Assembly (NCBI GenBank): GCA_963835885.1 | Contig: CAWIHF010000039.1 | Span: forward strand, 124,001 to 188,000 | Reading direction: 5' to 3' | Length of the DNA stretch: 64,000 bases | Source of the DNA: Roseiarcus sp963835885 | GTDB taxonomy: Bacteria > Pseudomonadota > Alphaproteobacteria > Rhizobiales > Beijerinckiaceae | Shown here: positions 45,864 to 54,990 of the stretch, piece after piece | Layout: every line of letters begins with the position of its first letter | Numbering within the stretch: position 1 is the first letter of the stretch | Made by a program: the position numbers and the translations under genes | Notes under the pieces: model-generated | Told to the model about the DNA's origin: nothing | What the model saw: the letters and a program-made list of their open reading frames with translations, nothing else | The model's database searches: none

Positions 45864-47276
45864 TCAGGCTTTGTTGTCGAGCGCCGCCAGTTGGCCCGGC
45901 AGCGCATAGGCCCATTGGGTGATCGTGCCGGCGCCGAGGAAGACGACCGAGTCGCCAGGCGCCGCCAGCGAACAAATCATCGGCGCGAGTTTCTCGGGCG
46001 AAGGCAGAAGGAGCGCGTGCCGATGGCCGTGCGCGCCGATCGCGGCCGCTAGCGCGGTCTTGTCGACGCCCTCGATCGGCGCTTCGCCAGCCGGATAGAC
46101 GTCGGCGACGATCACGCTGTCGGCGTCGTTGAAGCAGGTCGCGAAGGCGTCGAACAGCGAAGCGAGACGGGTGTAGCGGTGCGGCTGTACGACCGCGATC
46201 ACCTTACCGCTCGAGGCCGCGCGGGCGGCCGTGAGGACGGCCGCGATCTCGACCGGGTGGTGGCCGTAGTCGTCGTAGATCGCAACTCCGTTCCACTCGC
46301 CCGTGCGGGTGAAGCGCCTTTTCACCCCGCCGAAAGCGCCGATCGCCTTGCGTATGACGTCGACCGAGGCGCCGAGCTCATGCGCGACCGCGATGGCGGC
46401 GGTGGCGTTGAGCGCGTTGTGCCGGCCCGGCATCGGCAGCGCGAGATCGTCGATGTAAGTGGCCCGGCCGGTCACCCGCTCGCGAATCAGGACGGAGAAT
46501 TTGGTGACGCCGCCCGCCATGGCGACATCCAGGAGCCGAATGTCGGCCTGTGGGTTCTCGCCGTAGGTCAGCACTCGCCGGTCCTCGATGCGGCCGACCA
46601 GCTCCTGCACGGTCGGGTGATCGAGGCACATGACGGCGAAGCCGTAGAAGGGCAGGTTCTCGATCAACGCCAGAAAGGCGTCCTTGATCGCATCGAACGT
46701 CTTGAAGTGGTCGAGATGCTCGGGGTCGACGTTGGTGACGATGGCGATGTCGGCCGGCAGTTTCAAAAACGTGCCGTCGCTCTCGTCGGCCTCGACCACC
46801 ATCCAGTCGCCGGCCCCGAGCCGCGCATTGGTGCCATAGGCGTTGATGATGCCGCCGTTGATGACGGTCGGATCGAGGCCGGCGGCGTCGAGCAGGGTCG
46901 CCACCAAAGAGGTCGTCGTCGTCTTGCCATGCGTGCCGGCGACGGCGACGCAGCGCTTGAGGCGCATGAGCTCGGCGAGCATTTCCGCGCGGCGCACGAC
47001 CGGAATTCTGCGCAGGCGGGCGGCGGCGAGTTCGGGGTTGTCGCGCCGGATCGCGGTCGAGACGACGACGACGGCCGCGGAGCCAAGATTCGCCGGGTCG
47101 TGGCCGACGAACACCGTCGCGCCGCGCTCACGCAGGCGCTTGACATTGGCGTTGTCGCTCGCATCCGATCCCTGCACAACGTGGCCGAGGTTGATGAGAA
47201 CCTCGGCAATGCCCGACATTCCGATGCCGCCGATGCCGACGAAGTGAATGGGGCCGATTTCATTCGGCAGCTTCAT
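45864..47276 (-). CDS. murC: UDP-N-acetylmuramate--L-alanine ligase
   Basis: A 470-residue Mur ligase that adds L-Ala to UDP-MurNAc. N-terminal Rossmann GIGGIGMSGIAEVL at 14-27, ATP loop GTHGKTTTT at 114-122, VVEADESDGTFL, TNVDPEHLDH, the central FGGVKRRFTRTGEWNGVAIY with YDDYGHHP, and VVQPHRYTRL. The start at 47276 follows GGGAGA and the usual MKLPNEIGPIHFVGIGG; the frame is open further upstream without homology. murG, which normally precedes murC in the dcw cluster, is not here, so the cluster is split at this point. Confidence 0.96.
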   Translation of the reverse strand: MKLPNEIGPIHFVGIGGIGMSGIAEVLINLGHVVQGSDASDNANVKRLRERGATVFVGHDPANLGSAAVVVVSTAIRRDNPELAAARLRRIPVVRRAEMLAELMRLKRCVAVAGTHGKTTTTSLVATLLDAAGLDPTVINGGIINAYGTNARLGAGDWMVVEADESDGTFLKLPADIAIVTNVDPEHLDHFKTFDAIKDAFLALIENLPFYGFAVMCLDHPTVQELVGRIEDRRVLTYGENPQADIRLLDVAMAGGVTKFSVLIRERVTGRATYIDDLALPMPGRHNALNATAAIAVAHELGASVDVIRKAIGAFGGVKRRFTRTGEWNGVAIYDDYGHHPVEIAAVLTAARAASSGKVIAVVQPHRYTRLASLFDAFATCFNDADSVIVADVYPAGEAPIEGVDKTALAAAIGAHGHRHALLLPSPEKLAPMICSLAAPGDSVVFLGAGTITQWAYALPGQLAALDNKA

Positions 47277-47589
47277 GTCCGGATGTCTCCCGCGCGGCCG
47301 GCGGATCGGCCCCGAACTCATGAGCCGGAGGGAATAGGCGAGTTCGCGCGATTTGGGAAATTTGGCGGTGAGCCGGGGCTCGCGAGCGCCATTTCGCTCT
47401 CCGCGATCGTCGGCCATTCCCCCCATAATCCTTGCGCAATAATGCGAGCCGCCGGAAACGAACCTTCTCACCTGATCTCCTCGAGGCCATTGCTGCCTTC
47501 TTCGGCCATGCAGAAGTGGCGACAATTCCTTGCCAAAGCGGGAAGTGTATTCTATCTTTGTTCGCGTTGGCCTGACCGGAGAACGCCCC
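47277..47589. other. Divergent gap between murC and the HTH gene
   Basis: About 310 bases that must hold the promoters of murC (minus) and the HTH protein (plus). No gene-like translation, box or hairpin stands out. Confidence 0.4.
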
Positions 47590-48073
47590 TTGTCCGATCT
47601 AATCGAACCCGCCCCGCCGATGCTCCGCCGCGATCGCTCGCTTGCGGCGCGAAGGGCGGCGCGCCGAAGGAAGGCCGAGCGCGAGATGGCGATCGTCGGC
47701 CTCCTGAACCGCGGCGTGTCGATCGCCGAGATTGCCGACCAGGAGGGCGTGAGCGATCGCAGCATGCGCAAATATGTCCGAGCGCTTCTCGCTCGCCGCG
47801 CGCCGCAACCGCCCGAGGAGTTTTTGGCTCTGCAGGTCGAGTCGCCTCAACGAGGCGCTGATCGTGGCCTATAGCGCGATGTCGGGCGCCAACCTTCAGG
47901 CGGTCGACCAAGTCGTGAAGATCGTGCGCGAACTCGACCGCTATCACGGCTTCGCGGTCGCCGACGAGCGCCCTCCGCCGAGACCGCCTCGCCTGGGGCC
48001 GCCCACAATAGCCCCTCTCGCGCTCGAGGCGCCGGGCGCCCGAACGGAACCAAATGGCGCCGCACACGATTGA
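47590..48073 (+). pseudogene. Small HTH protein, terminase-small-subunit-like (one frame break, TTG start)
   Basis: A basic N-terminus (RSLAARRAARRRKAEREMAI) leads into a helix-turn-helix VGLLNRGVSIAEIADQEGVS then DRSMRKYVRALLARRAP. The second part, in the next frame, reads SRLNEALIVAYSAMSGANLQ and AVDQVVKIVRELDRYHGF. One extra base near 47838 separates them; repair gives 160 residues. The reading begins with TTG at 47590 (LSDLIEPAPP), which has GGAG eight bases upstream and is the only start with a ribosome site. I recall similar proteins as multi-copy hypothetical genes in this order, some near phage regions, but cannot check. It is the only plus-strand gene within 31.8-57.2 kb. Confidence 0.55.
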
Positions 48074-48144
48074 TTTTTCTCGATTTGCGAGCCGAAATGG
48101 CGGGCCCCGACGATTTCGCAGATGAGTCAGAAAAGCAAAGCGCT

Positions 48145-48869
48145 TCAGAGGGTCGAGCGGTCGATCGCGCGCTCCGCCTCGGCGATCGATTCGGGCCGCC
48201 CGACGTGCAACCACAATCCGTCGAGCCGCATTCCAAAGAGCCGGCCCCTGGCCGCCGCGGCGTGAAAGAACGGCGCTAGCCGGAAGACCTCGGCGGTTTC
48301 GGTCTCGAACAGCTGAGGCTTGGCGATGCCGACGCCGGTATAGACGAAGGGCGCGACGTGGCGCGCCTCGCGAGGCGCCAGCCTGCCTTCGCGGGTCATG
48401 GTGAAATCGCCCGGCCAGTCGACGCCGACCGCGCTCGCGCTCGCCGCGACCAGCAGCATGATGTCCATGCCCTTGGGATCGAACGCCTCGGCGAGGCGGG
48501 CGATATTCGAGCGGGGACCCTCGATCCAGAAAAATCCGTGTTGCACAAGAGAAACGGATCGCGCCCGATCGCCGGCAGAGCGCGCTTGATCCCCCCGCCC
48601 TGATCGAGGAGCTTCGCCCGCTCGTCGGAAAAGAGGATTTTGGGAGATTTGCGATGCGCAAGGTGCGCCTCGATCTGATCGGCGCGCCAGTGGACGTTGA
48701 CGACCGCCCGTTCCACGCCGTTGGCGGCGAGGCGGTCGAGGCAGTGATCGATCAAGGCTCGACCGGCAACCTTCACCAGCGGCTTCGGCATCTCTTCGGT
48801 GATCGGACGCATGCGCTTCCCCAGACCCGCGGCGAACACCATGGCCGTCTTCGGAATCGGCGCGCCCAT
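48145..48869 (-). pseudogene. murU: MurNAc-1-phosphate uridylyltransferase-type nucleotidyltransferase (one frame break)
   Basis: Sugar nucleotidyltransferase of the MurU type, which turns MurNAc 1-phosphate into UDP-MurNAc in peptidoglycan recycling. N-terminal signature VFAAGLGKRMRPITEEMPKP at about 11-30, then DHCLDRLAANGVERAVVNVH and LLCNTD. The frame breaks in a run of five A on the plus strand (48530-48534), where a sixth would restore it; the rest, FWIEGPRSNIARLAEAFDPK and HVAPFVYTGVGIAKPQLFET, is in the next frame. Repair gives 241 residues. It follows tsaE-amgK by 26 bases. Adjacent to AmgK the MurU role is much more likely than mannose-1-phosphate guanylyltransferase. Confidence 0.82.
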
Positions 48870-48895
48870 CGTCGAATCGTTCCAGTGTCGGGACG

Positions 48896-50461
48896 TCAGG
48901 AATCAGGATTGTCCAGCGGGCGCCCCAATGCCCGCGGCAAGTGCTTCTGATACCAGAGGGCCAGCGGCCCGAGCAACGGATGCGCGAGGTTCTTGGCGAG
49001 ATAGCGTTCGATTCGCGGAAGGTGGGCGAGGTACTGCGGCTTGCGGTCGCGCTTGTCGAGCCTCGCAAAGAGGCCGAGGATCTTGGTCGCGCGTTGGGCC
49101 CCCATCGCCGCGTAGGCGGCGGCGAACCGCCCGGCGTCGAACTCGGGATCCGCCGCCCCTCGCCGCCGCACGTACAGCGCCGCCAGCCGCATCTCGAGAT
49201 CGTCCGGCACGTCGATGCGGGCGTCCTGCAGCAGCGACGCAAGGTCGTAAGCCGGCGGACCAATGACCGCGTCCTGAAAGTCGATGAGGCCGATGCGGGC
49301 GATGCCCTCTCTTTGCGACAGCCAGTGCAGATTTGGCGAATGGTAGTCGCGGAGAGTCCAGGTCGTGGGGCCGGCGAGAATTGGCTGGAGCAGCTCGCGC
49401 CAGATTGCGAGAAACTGCATCCGGGCGCCCGAAGGCACGGCAACCCTCGCGACCGACTGGGCATACCAGTCGATGACAAGCTCGACCTCGACCAGCATGG
49501 CCTCGGCGTCATAGGTCGGCAGTCCGTAGATGTCGTCCCCCGCGGGAAGTCTGTCCGGCAGGTCGCGGCCATGCAGATCGACGAGCAGCGCGACCGCCTC
49601 GGCATAGCGGACACCGTTCGGGACGCCGTCCTCAACGATGGTCGCCGCGCCGAGGTCCTCGATCAGAGCCAGCCCTTCCTCGATGCTGCAGGCGATCAGT
49701 TCCGGAGCCGAATAGCCGAGACCCCGCAGGCCTCCAGTCATTGCGACGTAGGCGCGGATGTCGGGTGAAAGCTTCGCGATCGCCGCATAGGGCTTGCCAT
49801 AGCGCACGATTGGCCCATCGGGTCGCGGCGGAGAGATCATCAGTATGCCTGTCCTCCCATCGGGCTTGGTCAAGCGTTCGTACGCGCGAATCGAGGCGTC
49901 GCCCTGGAGGAACTCGCGCCGCGCGTCGTTCCAGCCTGCCCGCTTCAAAAGCGCCCCGACGCCCAGCGCTCGAGCCAGTCGCTTGCCCATCGCCCCGAAG
50001 CCGCGCAATTCCAGAACGCGTGCGTCCGGACCGCTCGCGGGCCCAAATCGGATGTTCACCTCGAGGCGGTCGGGGGGCAGCGCAGCGGGGACTCGCTCAG
50101 GCCATTCGACAATCGCGATCGCGTCGGCGATCGCCTCTTCCCAGCCGATGTTCTCAAGCTCGATCAGACCGCGCAGGCGATAGAAATCGGCATGGACGAC
50201 CGGTCCGCCGGGCGTCTCGTAAATCTGCATCAGAGTAAATGTGGGGCTCGGCGTCTCGAGGTCGGGCGCCTCGGCGAGCGAGCAAATCAACCCCCGGGCG
50301 AAGGCGGTCTTGCCTGCGCCAAGCTCGCCCGACAGGGCGACGAAGTCGCCGGGCTCAAGCCATGCGGCCTGAGCAGCTGCGAAACTTAGCGTTGCCGCTT
50401 CGTCCGGCGCCTCGTGGAGCCAGACCTTCGGTTGGCCTTGGTCAGGGCCGCGATCCATCAT
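48896..50461 (-). CDS. TsaE-AmgK fusion: tRNA t6A ATPase domain plus MurNAc/GlcNAc anomeric kinase
   Basis: A 521-residue two-domain protein. Residues 1-150 are TsaE, an ATPase needed for the t6A37 tRNA modification, with Walker A GELGAGKT at 45-52, the switch TPSPTFTLMQIYE and YRLRGLIELENIGWEEAI. Residues 165-521 are an aminoglycoside-phosphotransferase-fold kinase with RDYHSPNLHW (catalytic Asp372) and the metal-binding DFQD (394-397). Followed by MurU this is AmgK, which phosphorylates MurNAc and GlcNAc at C1. The join (ARVLELRGFGAMGKRLARAL) has no stop or break, so the fusion is real; similar fusions are known in alphaproteobacteria. divL ends six bases upstream. Confidence 0.88.
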   Translation of the reverse strand: MMDRGPDQGQPKVWLHEAPDEAATLSFAAAQAAWLEPGDFVALSGELGAGKTAFARGLICSLAEAPDLETPSPTFTLMQIYETPGGPVVHADFYRLRGLIELENIGWEEAIADAIAIVEWPERVPAALPPDRLEVNIRFGPASGPDARVLELRGFGAMGKRLARALGVGALLKRAGWNDARREFLQGDASIRAYERLTKPDGRTGILMISPPRPDGPIVRYGKPYAAIAKLSPDIRAYVAMTGGLRGLGYSAPELIACSIEEGLALIEDLGAATIVEDGVPNGVRYAEAVALLVDLHGRDLPDRLPAGDDIYGLPTYDAEAMLVEVELVIDWYAQSVARVAVPSGARMQFLAIWRELLQPILAGPTTWTLRDYHSPNLHWLSQREGIARIGLIDFQDAVIGPPAYDLASLLQDARIDVPDDLEMRLAALYVRRRGAADPEFDAGRFAAAYAAMGAQRATKILGLFARLDKRDRKPQYLAHLPRIERYLAKNLAHPLLGPLALWYQKHLPRALGRPLDNPDS

Positions 50462-50467
50462 GGCCGG

Positions 50468-52972
50468 CTATCGGGCCGATAGCGGCTTCGGCTGCGCCGC
50501 GCGATGGAGTTCCTCCGAGCCCGACTCGAGCGCAGACGGATCGATCGGAAAGATGCAGGTGACGGTCGTGCCCTCGTTCGGGGCGGTGTCGATCAGCACC
50601 CGACCTTTGTGCAGCTCAACCATCGCCTTCACGATCGACAGGCCCAGGCCCGGCCCTCGATGCCGTGATCCGTTGGGGAAGGTCTCGAACCGATTGAATA
50701 CCCGATCGATCATGTCAGGAGGAATTCCGCGTCCGCGATCGCTGACCTTGAACACGATTTCGGCGCCGCGCCGCATTGCGGCGAGGGTCACAGTCTGCCC
50801 TGGCTCCGAATAGTTGATCGCATTGGAAAGGAGATTGAAGAGAACTTGTCGTACTCGCCGACCGTCCGCCCTGAACGCCCCGACTCCGTCTGTCATCACC
50901 ATGCGCATCTCAATCGCCGCCTCGTCAAGGCGGTCCTGCACGCCCGCCGCCGCCGCCTTCATCGCTTCTGCGACATCGACCAACTCGAGACGCAGCTCCA
51001 GCGCGCCTGCGTCGATCGAGGCCAGATCGAGAATGTCGTCGATGATGGCGAGCAGCGCATGCGAGGAATTGGTGATGAAGCCGGCATATTCGAGCTGCTT
51101 TGAGTTCAAGGGCCCGACGCCTCCAGCCGCCAACAACTGAGTGAAGCCGATGATATTGGTAAGAGGGGTGCGAAGCTCGTAGGATACGTGGTTGACGAAG
51201 TCGTTGCGCAGCTTTTCCGCCGCGACGAGCGCTTGGTTTCGCTCAGTAAGCGCGCGCTCGACATTGGCGCTCCCAGTCACGTCGAGCGACGTGAGAAGAG
51301 TGGCCCCGTCAGGAAGCGGCAACGCGGCGCAGTCCAACGTGAGCCCATCGTTGCGGGTTATCCTGGCCGACCGGCTCTGGCGATGCTCGTTGAGGCCGAC
51401 GACCATGTCCCGCAGTCCGTCCCAGAGGGCAGGATCGACGCAAAGGGCCCGGCAGCCGCCCGCGATCTCATCGATATGCGGACGTTCGCGTAACGTGAGC
51501 GAGTCTACCCGCCAGGTCTCGGCGAAGACCGGATTGAACAACTTCATACGGCCATTGGCGCCGAACACCGCCACGCCTTCCTTCAAGGCGTCGAGAGTCT
51601 CGCCTTGCACATGGGTCAGGGCGTTTACCTGCGAGGCGAGCGCGAAACTCTGCGTCGCGTCGTCATAAAGGTAGGTTAGGCCACCTTTCGGATTGGGACT
51701 GGTGACGACGCGCAAGGCCCGCCCGTCCGGCAGATGCCAGACCGTCTCGCTCGGTTCGATCGCCTGATAGGCGCTCATCAATTGCGCCTTCCACTCACGG
51801 AAGTTCGCCTGCTCCGGCAATTGGCGCTTGGAGCGAAGACAGTCGAGCACTTCGCCGTCGGTCGGCCCCTGGTCTAGGAAAGCCGGATCGAGCGACCACA
51901 TCTGCCGATAGGCCGCGTTATAGAAGGTCAGCCGCTTCGACTTGTCGAAGATCGCCACCGCAGTCGACAGCCGATCGATCATGCGCGAATAGTCGTCCTC
52001 GTTGCGCTCCATTTCGGCGCGCAGGGCGGCAATCTCCGTTACGTCGTACGCAATGCCTGTCGACCCGAAGTCCGTTCGGATTTCAACCGCATCGAACGCT
52101 CGCCGCTCGCCCTTCATGACAGCGTTCGCCCGACGCCTCCATACGCCGACCTCACGAATCGCCGCTGAGGCCTCACGTCGCAGCGACGGATCGAACAGCT
52201 CAATCCCGTCGTCGACGGCCGCTTTGACGTCCGGGGCTTCAACCGCCCCTACATAAGATGCGTTGCACCAGAGCATTCGGCCTTCTGCGTCGCGCTCCCA
52301 CGCGAGCACTGAGGCGGAGTCGAGGGCCGAACGGAGCATTGCGGAGGCCCCCTCCGCCTGCACTACCCTCTCGCGCATCTCGGCGAGCTCCAAGCGGTCC
52401 CCCGAAACGTCCCGAATGCGCACCACTGCGTTGCCCGACACCGGGCGACCGATGATTTCAACGTGCCGTCCGCGCCGACTGACCGCCACCAGCGAGAAGG
52501 ACTCGCCGCGATTGAGGAGCCTGTTCGACGCCTCAATGACCTGAGCGGCGGCAGCGTTTTCCAACCAGGAACTGTAGTCAAGAATTTCTGGTGCGTCAGC
52601 AACCAAGGCAAAGTCGCCTTCGAGAGTCGGCTCAGCGTCTGGACGATCCCACGAGATTACGATCTGCCGGTCGCCCTGCATGGTCAACGCCGCCCGATCG
52701 AGCTTGGCCCGTGCACGCGAGAGTTCCGCATTGAGATCTGCGGTCCGACGGGACCATCTCCGCCACGCCACAAGATGCATAATAACCGCAATCGCCGCTA
52801 CAATCAGAGCCATTGCGATTATGGTCGGCGGAAAGTCGAGCGCAATCGCGGATATGCCGGGCGCCGAAGATGATGACACTTCGAGCCCCCGCAGCGCATC
52901 CTCGGCGCGCGCGCGATCGGCGGTCGGGAAGACGCTCAGCAATAGCGCCGCCGCGCAAACCAACCCCCGCAA
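50468..52972 (-). CDS. divL: DivL-type PAS sensor kinase with tyrosine at the phospho-acceptor site
   Basis: An 834-residue sensor kinase. A signal-like N-terminus and a membrane segment near 48-71 (IIAMALIVAAIAVIMHLVAW) are followed by PAS-like modules (VAIFDKSKRLTFYNAAYRQM; EGVAVFGANGRMKLFNPVFA). The dimerisation helix reads FVNHVSYELRTPLTNIIGF. Canonical kinases read VSHELRTP, so tyrosine 598 replaces the histidine, the mark of Caulobacter DivL, which acts through CckA on CtrA. N-box QVLFNLLSNAINYS and G-boxes DRGRGIPPDM and GPGLGLSIVKAMVELH are intact. The neighbours tsaE-amgK and murU match the divL neighbourhood in relatives (from memory). A TTAACCAT half-site lies at 53088-53095. Confidence 0.85.
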   Translation of the reverse strand: MRGLVCAAALLLSVFPTADRARAEDALRGLEVSSSSAPGISAIALDFPPTIIAMALIVAAIAVIMHLVAWRRWSRRTADLNAELSRARAKLDRAALTMQGDRQIVISWDRPDAEPTLEGDFALVADAPEILDYSSWLENAAAAQVIEASNRLLNRGESFSLVAVSRRGRHVEIIGRPVSGNAVVRIRDVSGDRLELAEMRERVVQAEGASAMLRSALDSASVLAWERDAEGRMLWCNASYVGAVEAPDVKAAVDDGIELFDPSLRREASAAIREVGVWRRRANAVMKGERRAFDAVEIRTDFGSTGIAYDVTEIAALRAEMERNEDDYSRMIDRLSTAVAIFDKSKRLTFYNAAYRQMWSLDPAFLDQGPTDGEVLDCLRSKRQLPEQANFREWKAQLMSAYQAIEPSETVWHLPDGRALRVVTSPNPKGGLTYLYDDATQSFALASQVNALTHVQGETLDALKEGVAVFGANGRMKLFNPVFAETWRVDSLTLRERPHIDEIAGGCRALCVDPALWDGLRDMVVGLNEHRQSRSARITRNDGLTLDCAALPLPDGATLLTSLDVTGSANVERALTERNQALVAAEKLRNDFVNHVSYELRTPLTNIIGFTQLLAAGGVGPLNSKQLEYAGFITNSSHALLAIIDDILDLASIDAGALELRLELVDVAEAMKAAAAGVQDRLDEAAIEMRMVMTDGVGAFRADGRRVRQVLFNLLSNAINYSEPGQTVTLAAMRRGAEIVFKVSDRGRGIPPDMIDRVFNRFETFPNGSRHRGPGLGLSIVKAMVELHKGRVLIDTAPNEGTTVTCIFPIDPSALESGSEELHRAAQPKPLSAR

Positions 52973-53087
52973 CGAACGGCCTCCTCGAAAGCCCGGCGGT
53001 GCACGCCTTCCGTTTTCCGCCGACCGGCCTCGTCAAGAAGTCCGAATCAGCTCTCAACAGGCTTACGAGAAGTTTTGCGCAAAGTCG

Positions 53088-53102
53088 TTAACCATAATGA
53101 AC
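53088..53102. promoter_or_regulatory. CtrA-like half-site upstream of divL
   Basis: TTAACCATAATGAAC begins with the strong CtrA half-site TTAACCAT; the second half is GAAC rather than TTAA. It lies about 116 bases upstream of the divL ATG, with a GAATC (GANTC) at 53044-53048. Confidence 0.4.
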
Positions 53103-53244
53103 AGATCGTGAGCCGCGCTTTGGAGGGCAACGCTAGATCTTGTGGATGCTCAGCATCGAGCACCAAGATGTCCAGGCCCCGCCCAAAAAGCTGGTCTTCA
53201 AACGATTGCGCAAGAGGATCTTCCGCGTCGCGGCGAAAGGAAGT

Positions 53245-54279
53245 CTAGCGGACGAGGCCGACGATGTCCTTGATCGCGTCCATGTTCGGCCGTGCAATTG
53301 CGCGCGCCTTTTCCGCTCCCTCGGCGAGCACCAAATCGACGTAGCCGGGATCAGCGGACAGCCGAATGATCTCCTCGCGGATCGGCGCGAGCTTCGCGAT
53401 CGTGACCTCGGAAAGAGCGTTCTTGAATGAGGAGAACTGGCTGCCGCCGAACCGGTGAATGACCTCGGCCTTGGTTTCGTCGGTCAGCGCCGCGAAGATG
53501 CCGACGAGGTTATCCGCCTCGGGGCGCGCCGCCAGACCCTCAACCTCTCTGGGCAACGGTTCAGGATCGGTCTTCGCCCTGCGGATCTTCTGGGCGATCA
53601 TGTCCGCGTCGTCGGTCAGAGCGATGTGAGCATATTCCGACGTGTCCGACTTCGACATCTTCTTTGTGCCGTCGCGGAGGCTCATGACCCGTGTCGCTGG
53701 TCCCTGAATGAGCGGCTCGGGCAGCGGAAAGAAGGTGTCGCCATGCCCGTTCGCGGCGATCAACTCCGAAAAGTCGTTGTTAAACTTTTGCGCGATGTCG
53801 CGCGTCAGCTCCAGATGCTGCTTCTGATCTTCGCCGACCGGAACGTGTGTTGCGCGATACAGAAGAATATCCGCCGCCATCAACACGGGGTAGTTGTAAA
53901 GGCCAATCGACGCGTTCTCTCGGTCCTTGCCCGCCTTCTCCTTGAACTGGGTCATGCGGTTGAGCCAGCCGAGGCGCGCCACGCAATCGAAGATCCAAGC
54001 GAGCTCAGCGTGTTCCGCGACCCGGCTCTGGTTGAAGACGGCGTTGATTTTTGGGTCGATGCCGCAGGCGAGGAAGGCCGCCGTCACTTCGCGCGTGGTT
54101 CGGGCGAGTTGCGCCGGTTCGTGTGGCAAGGTCATCGCATGCAGGTCGACGACGCAATAGAGGCACGGACGGGTAGCCTGCAGCGTCACGAAGCGCTTGA
54201 TCGCCCCGAGGTAGTTGCCGAGGTGCAGATTGCCGGTCGGCTGAACGCCTGAGAACACGCGCTCGGGAAAGGTCGCCAT
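53245..54279 (-). CDS. trpS: Tryptophanyl-tRNA synthetase
   Basis: A 344-residue class I synthetase that charges tRNA-Trp. HIGH-like TGNLHLGNYLGA at 15-26 and the KMSKS loop (GTKKMSKSDTSEYA) near 205-218 bracket the Rossmann core. Intermediate landmarks are YPVLMAADILLYRATHVPVG and EDQKQHLELTRDIA. The C-terminal anticodon-side helices (DEIIRLSADPGYVDLVLAEG type) are complete. ATG at 54279 fits the family start (FPERVFSGVQPTGN). The frame is intact. Confidence 0.96.
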   Translation of the reverse strand: MATFPERVFSGVQPTGNLHLGNYLGAIKRFVTLQATRPCLYCVVDLHAMTLPHEPAQLARTTREVTAAFLACGIDPKINAVFNQSRVAEHAELAWIFDCVARLGWLNRMTQFKEKAGKDRENASIGLYNYPVLMAADILLYRATHVPVGEDQKQHLELTRDIAQKFNNDFSELIAANGHGDTFFPLPEPLIQGPATRVMSLRDGTKKMSKSDTSEYAHIALTDDADMIAQKIRRAKTDPEPLPREVEGLAARPEADNLVGIFAALTDETKAEVIHRFGGSQFSSFKNALSEVTIAKLAPIREEIIRLSADPGYVDLVLAEGAEKARAIARPNMDAIKDIVGLVR

Positions 54280-54364
54280 CGTCGTCCGCTAGCTAAGTCA
54301 GGAAATGCAGGGCGGACCTTATGGCAACGCCAGCATGGTCGTGCAAGGGCTGGCGTTTCGTCGC

Positions 54365-54898
54365 TCACTCGCGCCTCTCGTCGTCGGCGACCGTCAGATC
54401 GACCATGATTTCGCTCGCGAGGCGCTCGAGCGCCCTGCGCAAATCCTCGACGCTGAGCCCAGCCGGCGCCCGCAGTCGAGCCTTCGCGCGGAACATTTCG
54501 ACCCCGGTGAAGGCGGCGCTTTCGAGATCGCTGCCGAATTCCTCAATATTGACGCCGAGGCTGGTCAGCGTCTGAGTGACGTCGCGGACAATTCCCGGCC
54601 GCTCGTGACCGAGAAGCTCGAGCTTGAGAACGCAGCCGGCCGGCTTATCCGCTGCGTTCGAGGCGCCCTGCTCCATGGTCAGGTGCAGCCCGGACAACTC
54701 GAGCAGGCGCAGCGACGATTGGAGCTCGGATGCCGTGGCGTCCGGAACGCTGACAAGCAGGATGCCGGCGAATTTGCCGGCAAGCCTGGCCGAACGACTT
54801 TCCAGCCAGGTCGCGCCGCAGGCGGCGATCTTTTCTGAGAGCGCATTGACCAGTCCGGGCCGATCGTCGCCGACGAAAGTCAGAACGAGCGCAACCAT
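54365..54898 (-). CDS. Tandem ACT-domain protein, GcvR-like
   Basis: A 177-residue protein with two ACT domains: VLTFVGDDRPGLVNALSEKI and KLELLGHERPGIVRDVTQTL, each carrying the D/E-RPG turn where amino acids bind. This is the architecture of GcvR, the repressor partner of glycine-cleavage regulation in E. coli, but the E. coli system needs GcvA, which is not seen here. A general amino-acid-sensing role is the safer statement. ATG at 54898 has AAGGAGTT just upstream. Confidence 0.82.
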   Translation of the reverse strand: MVALVLTFVGDDRPGLVNALSEKIAACGATWLESRSARLAGKFAGILLVSVPDATASELQSSLRLLELSGLHLTMEQGASNAADKPAGCVLKLELLGHERPGIVRDVTQTLTSLGVNIEEFGSDLESAAFTGVEMFRAKARLRAPAGLSVEDLRRALERLASEIMVDLTVADDERRE

Positions 54899-54990
54899 CG
54901 TGGAACTCCTTCAAGCGGGACTGCCGGCGCGCCATGCTATGCCCGATAGGCCACACGGCCAAACTTGGGCAGCGGAGTTTTCTACGCCGC

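Noticed and set aside
10464..48534. Programmed ribosomal frameshifting as an explanation for the many broken frames.
   Set aside because: No common slippery heptamer or downstream structure, the direction is mostly one way, and genes such as hisD, deoA and ilvE are never known to need frameshifting. Error is simpler.
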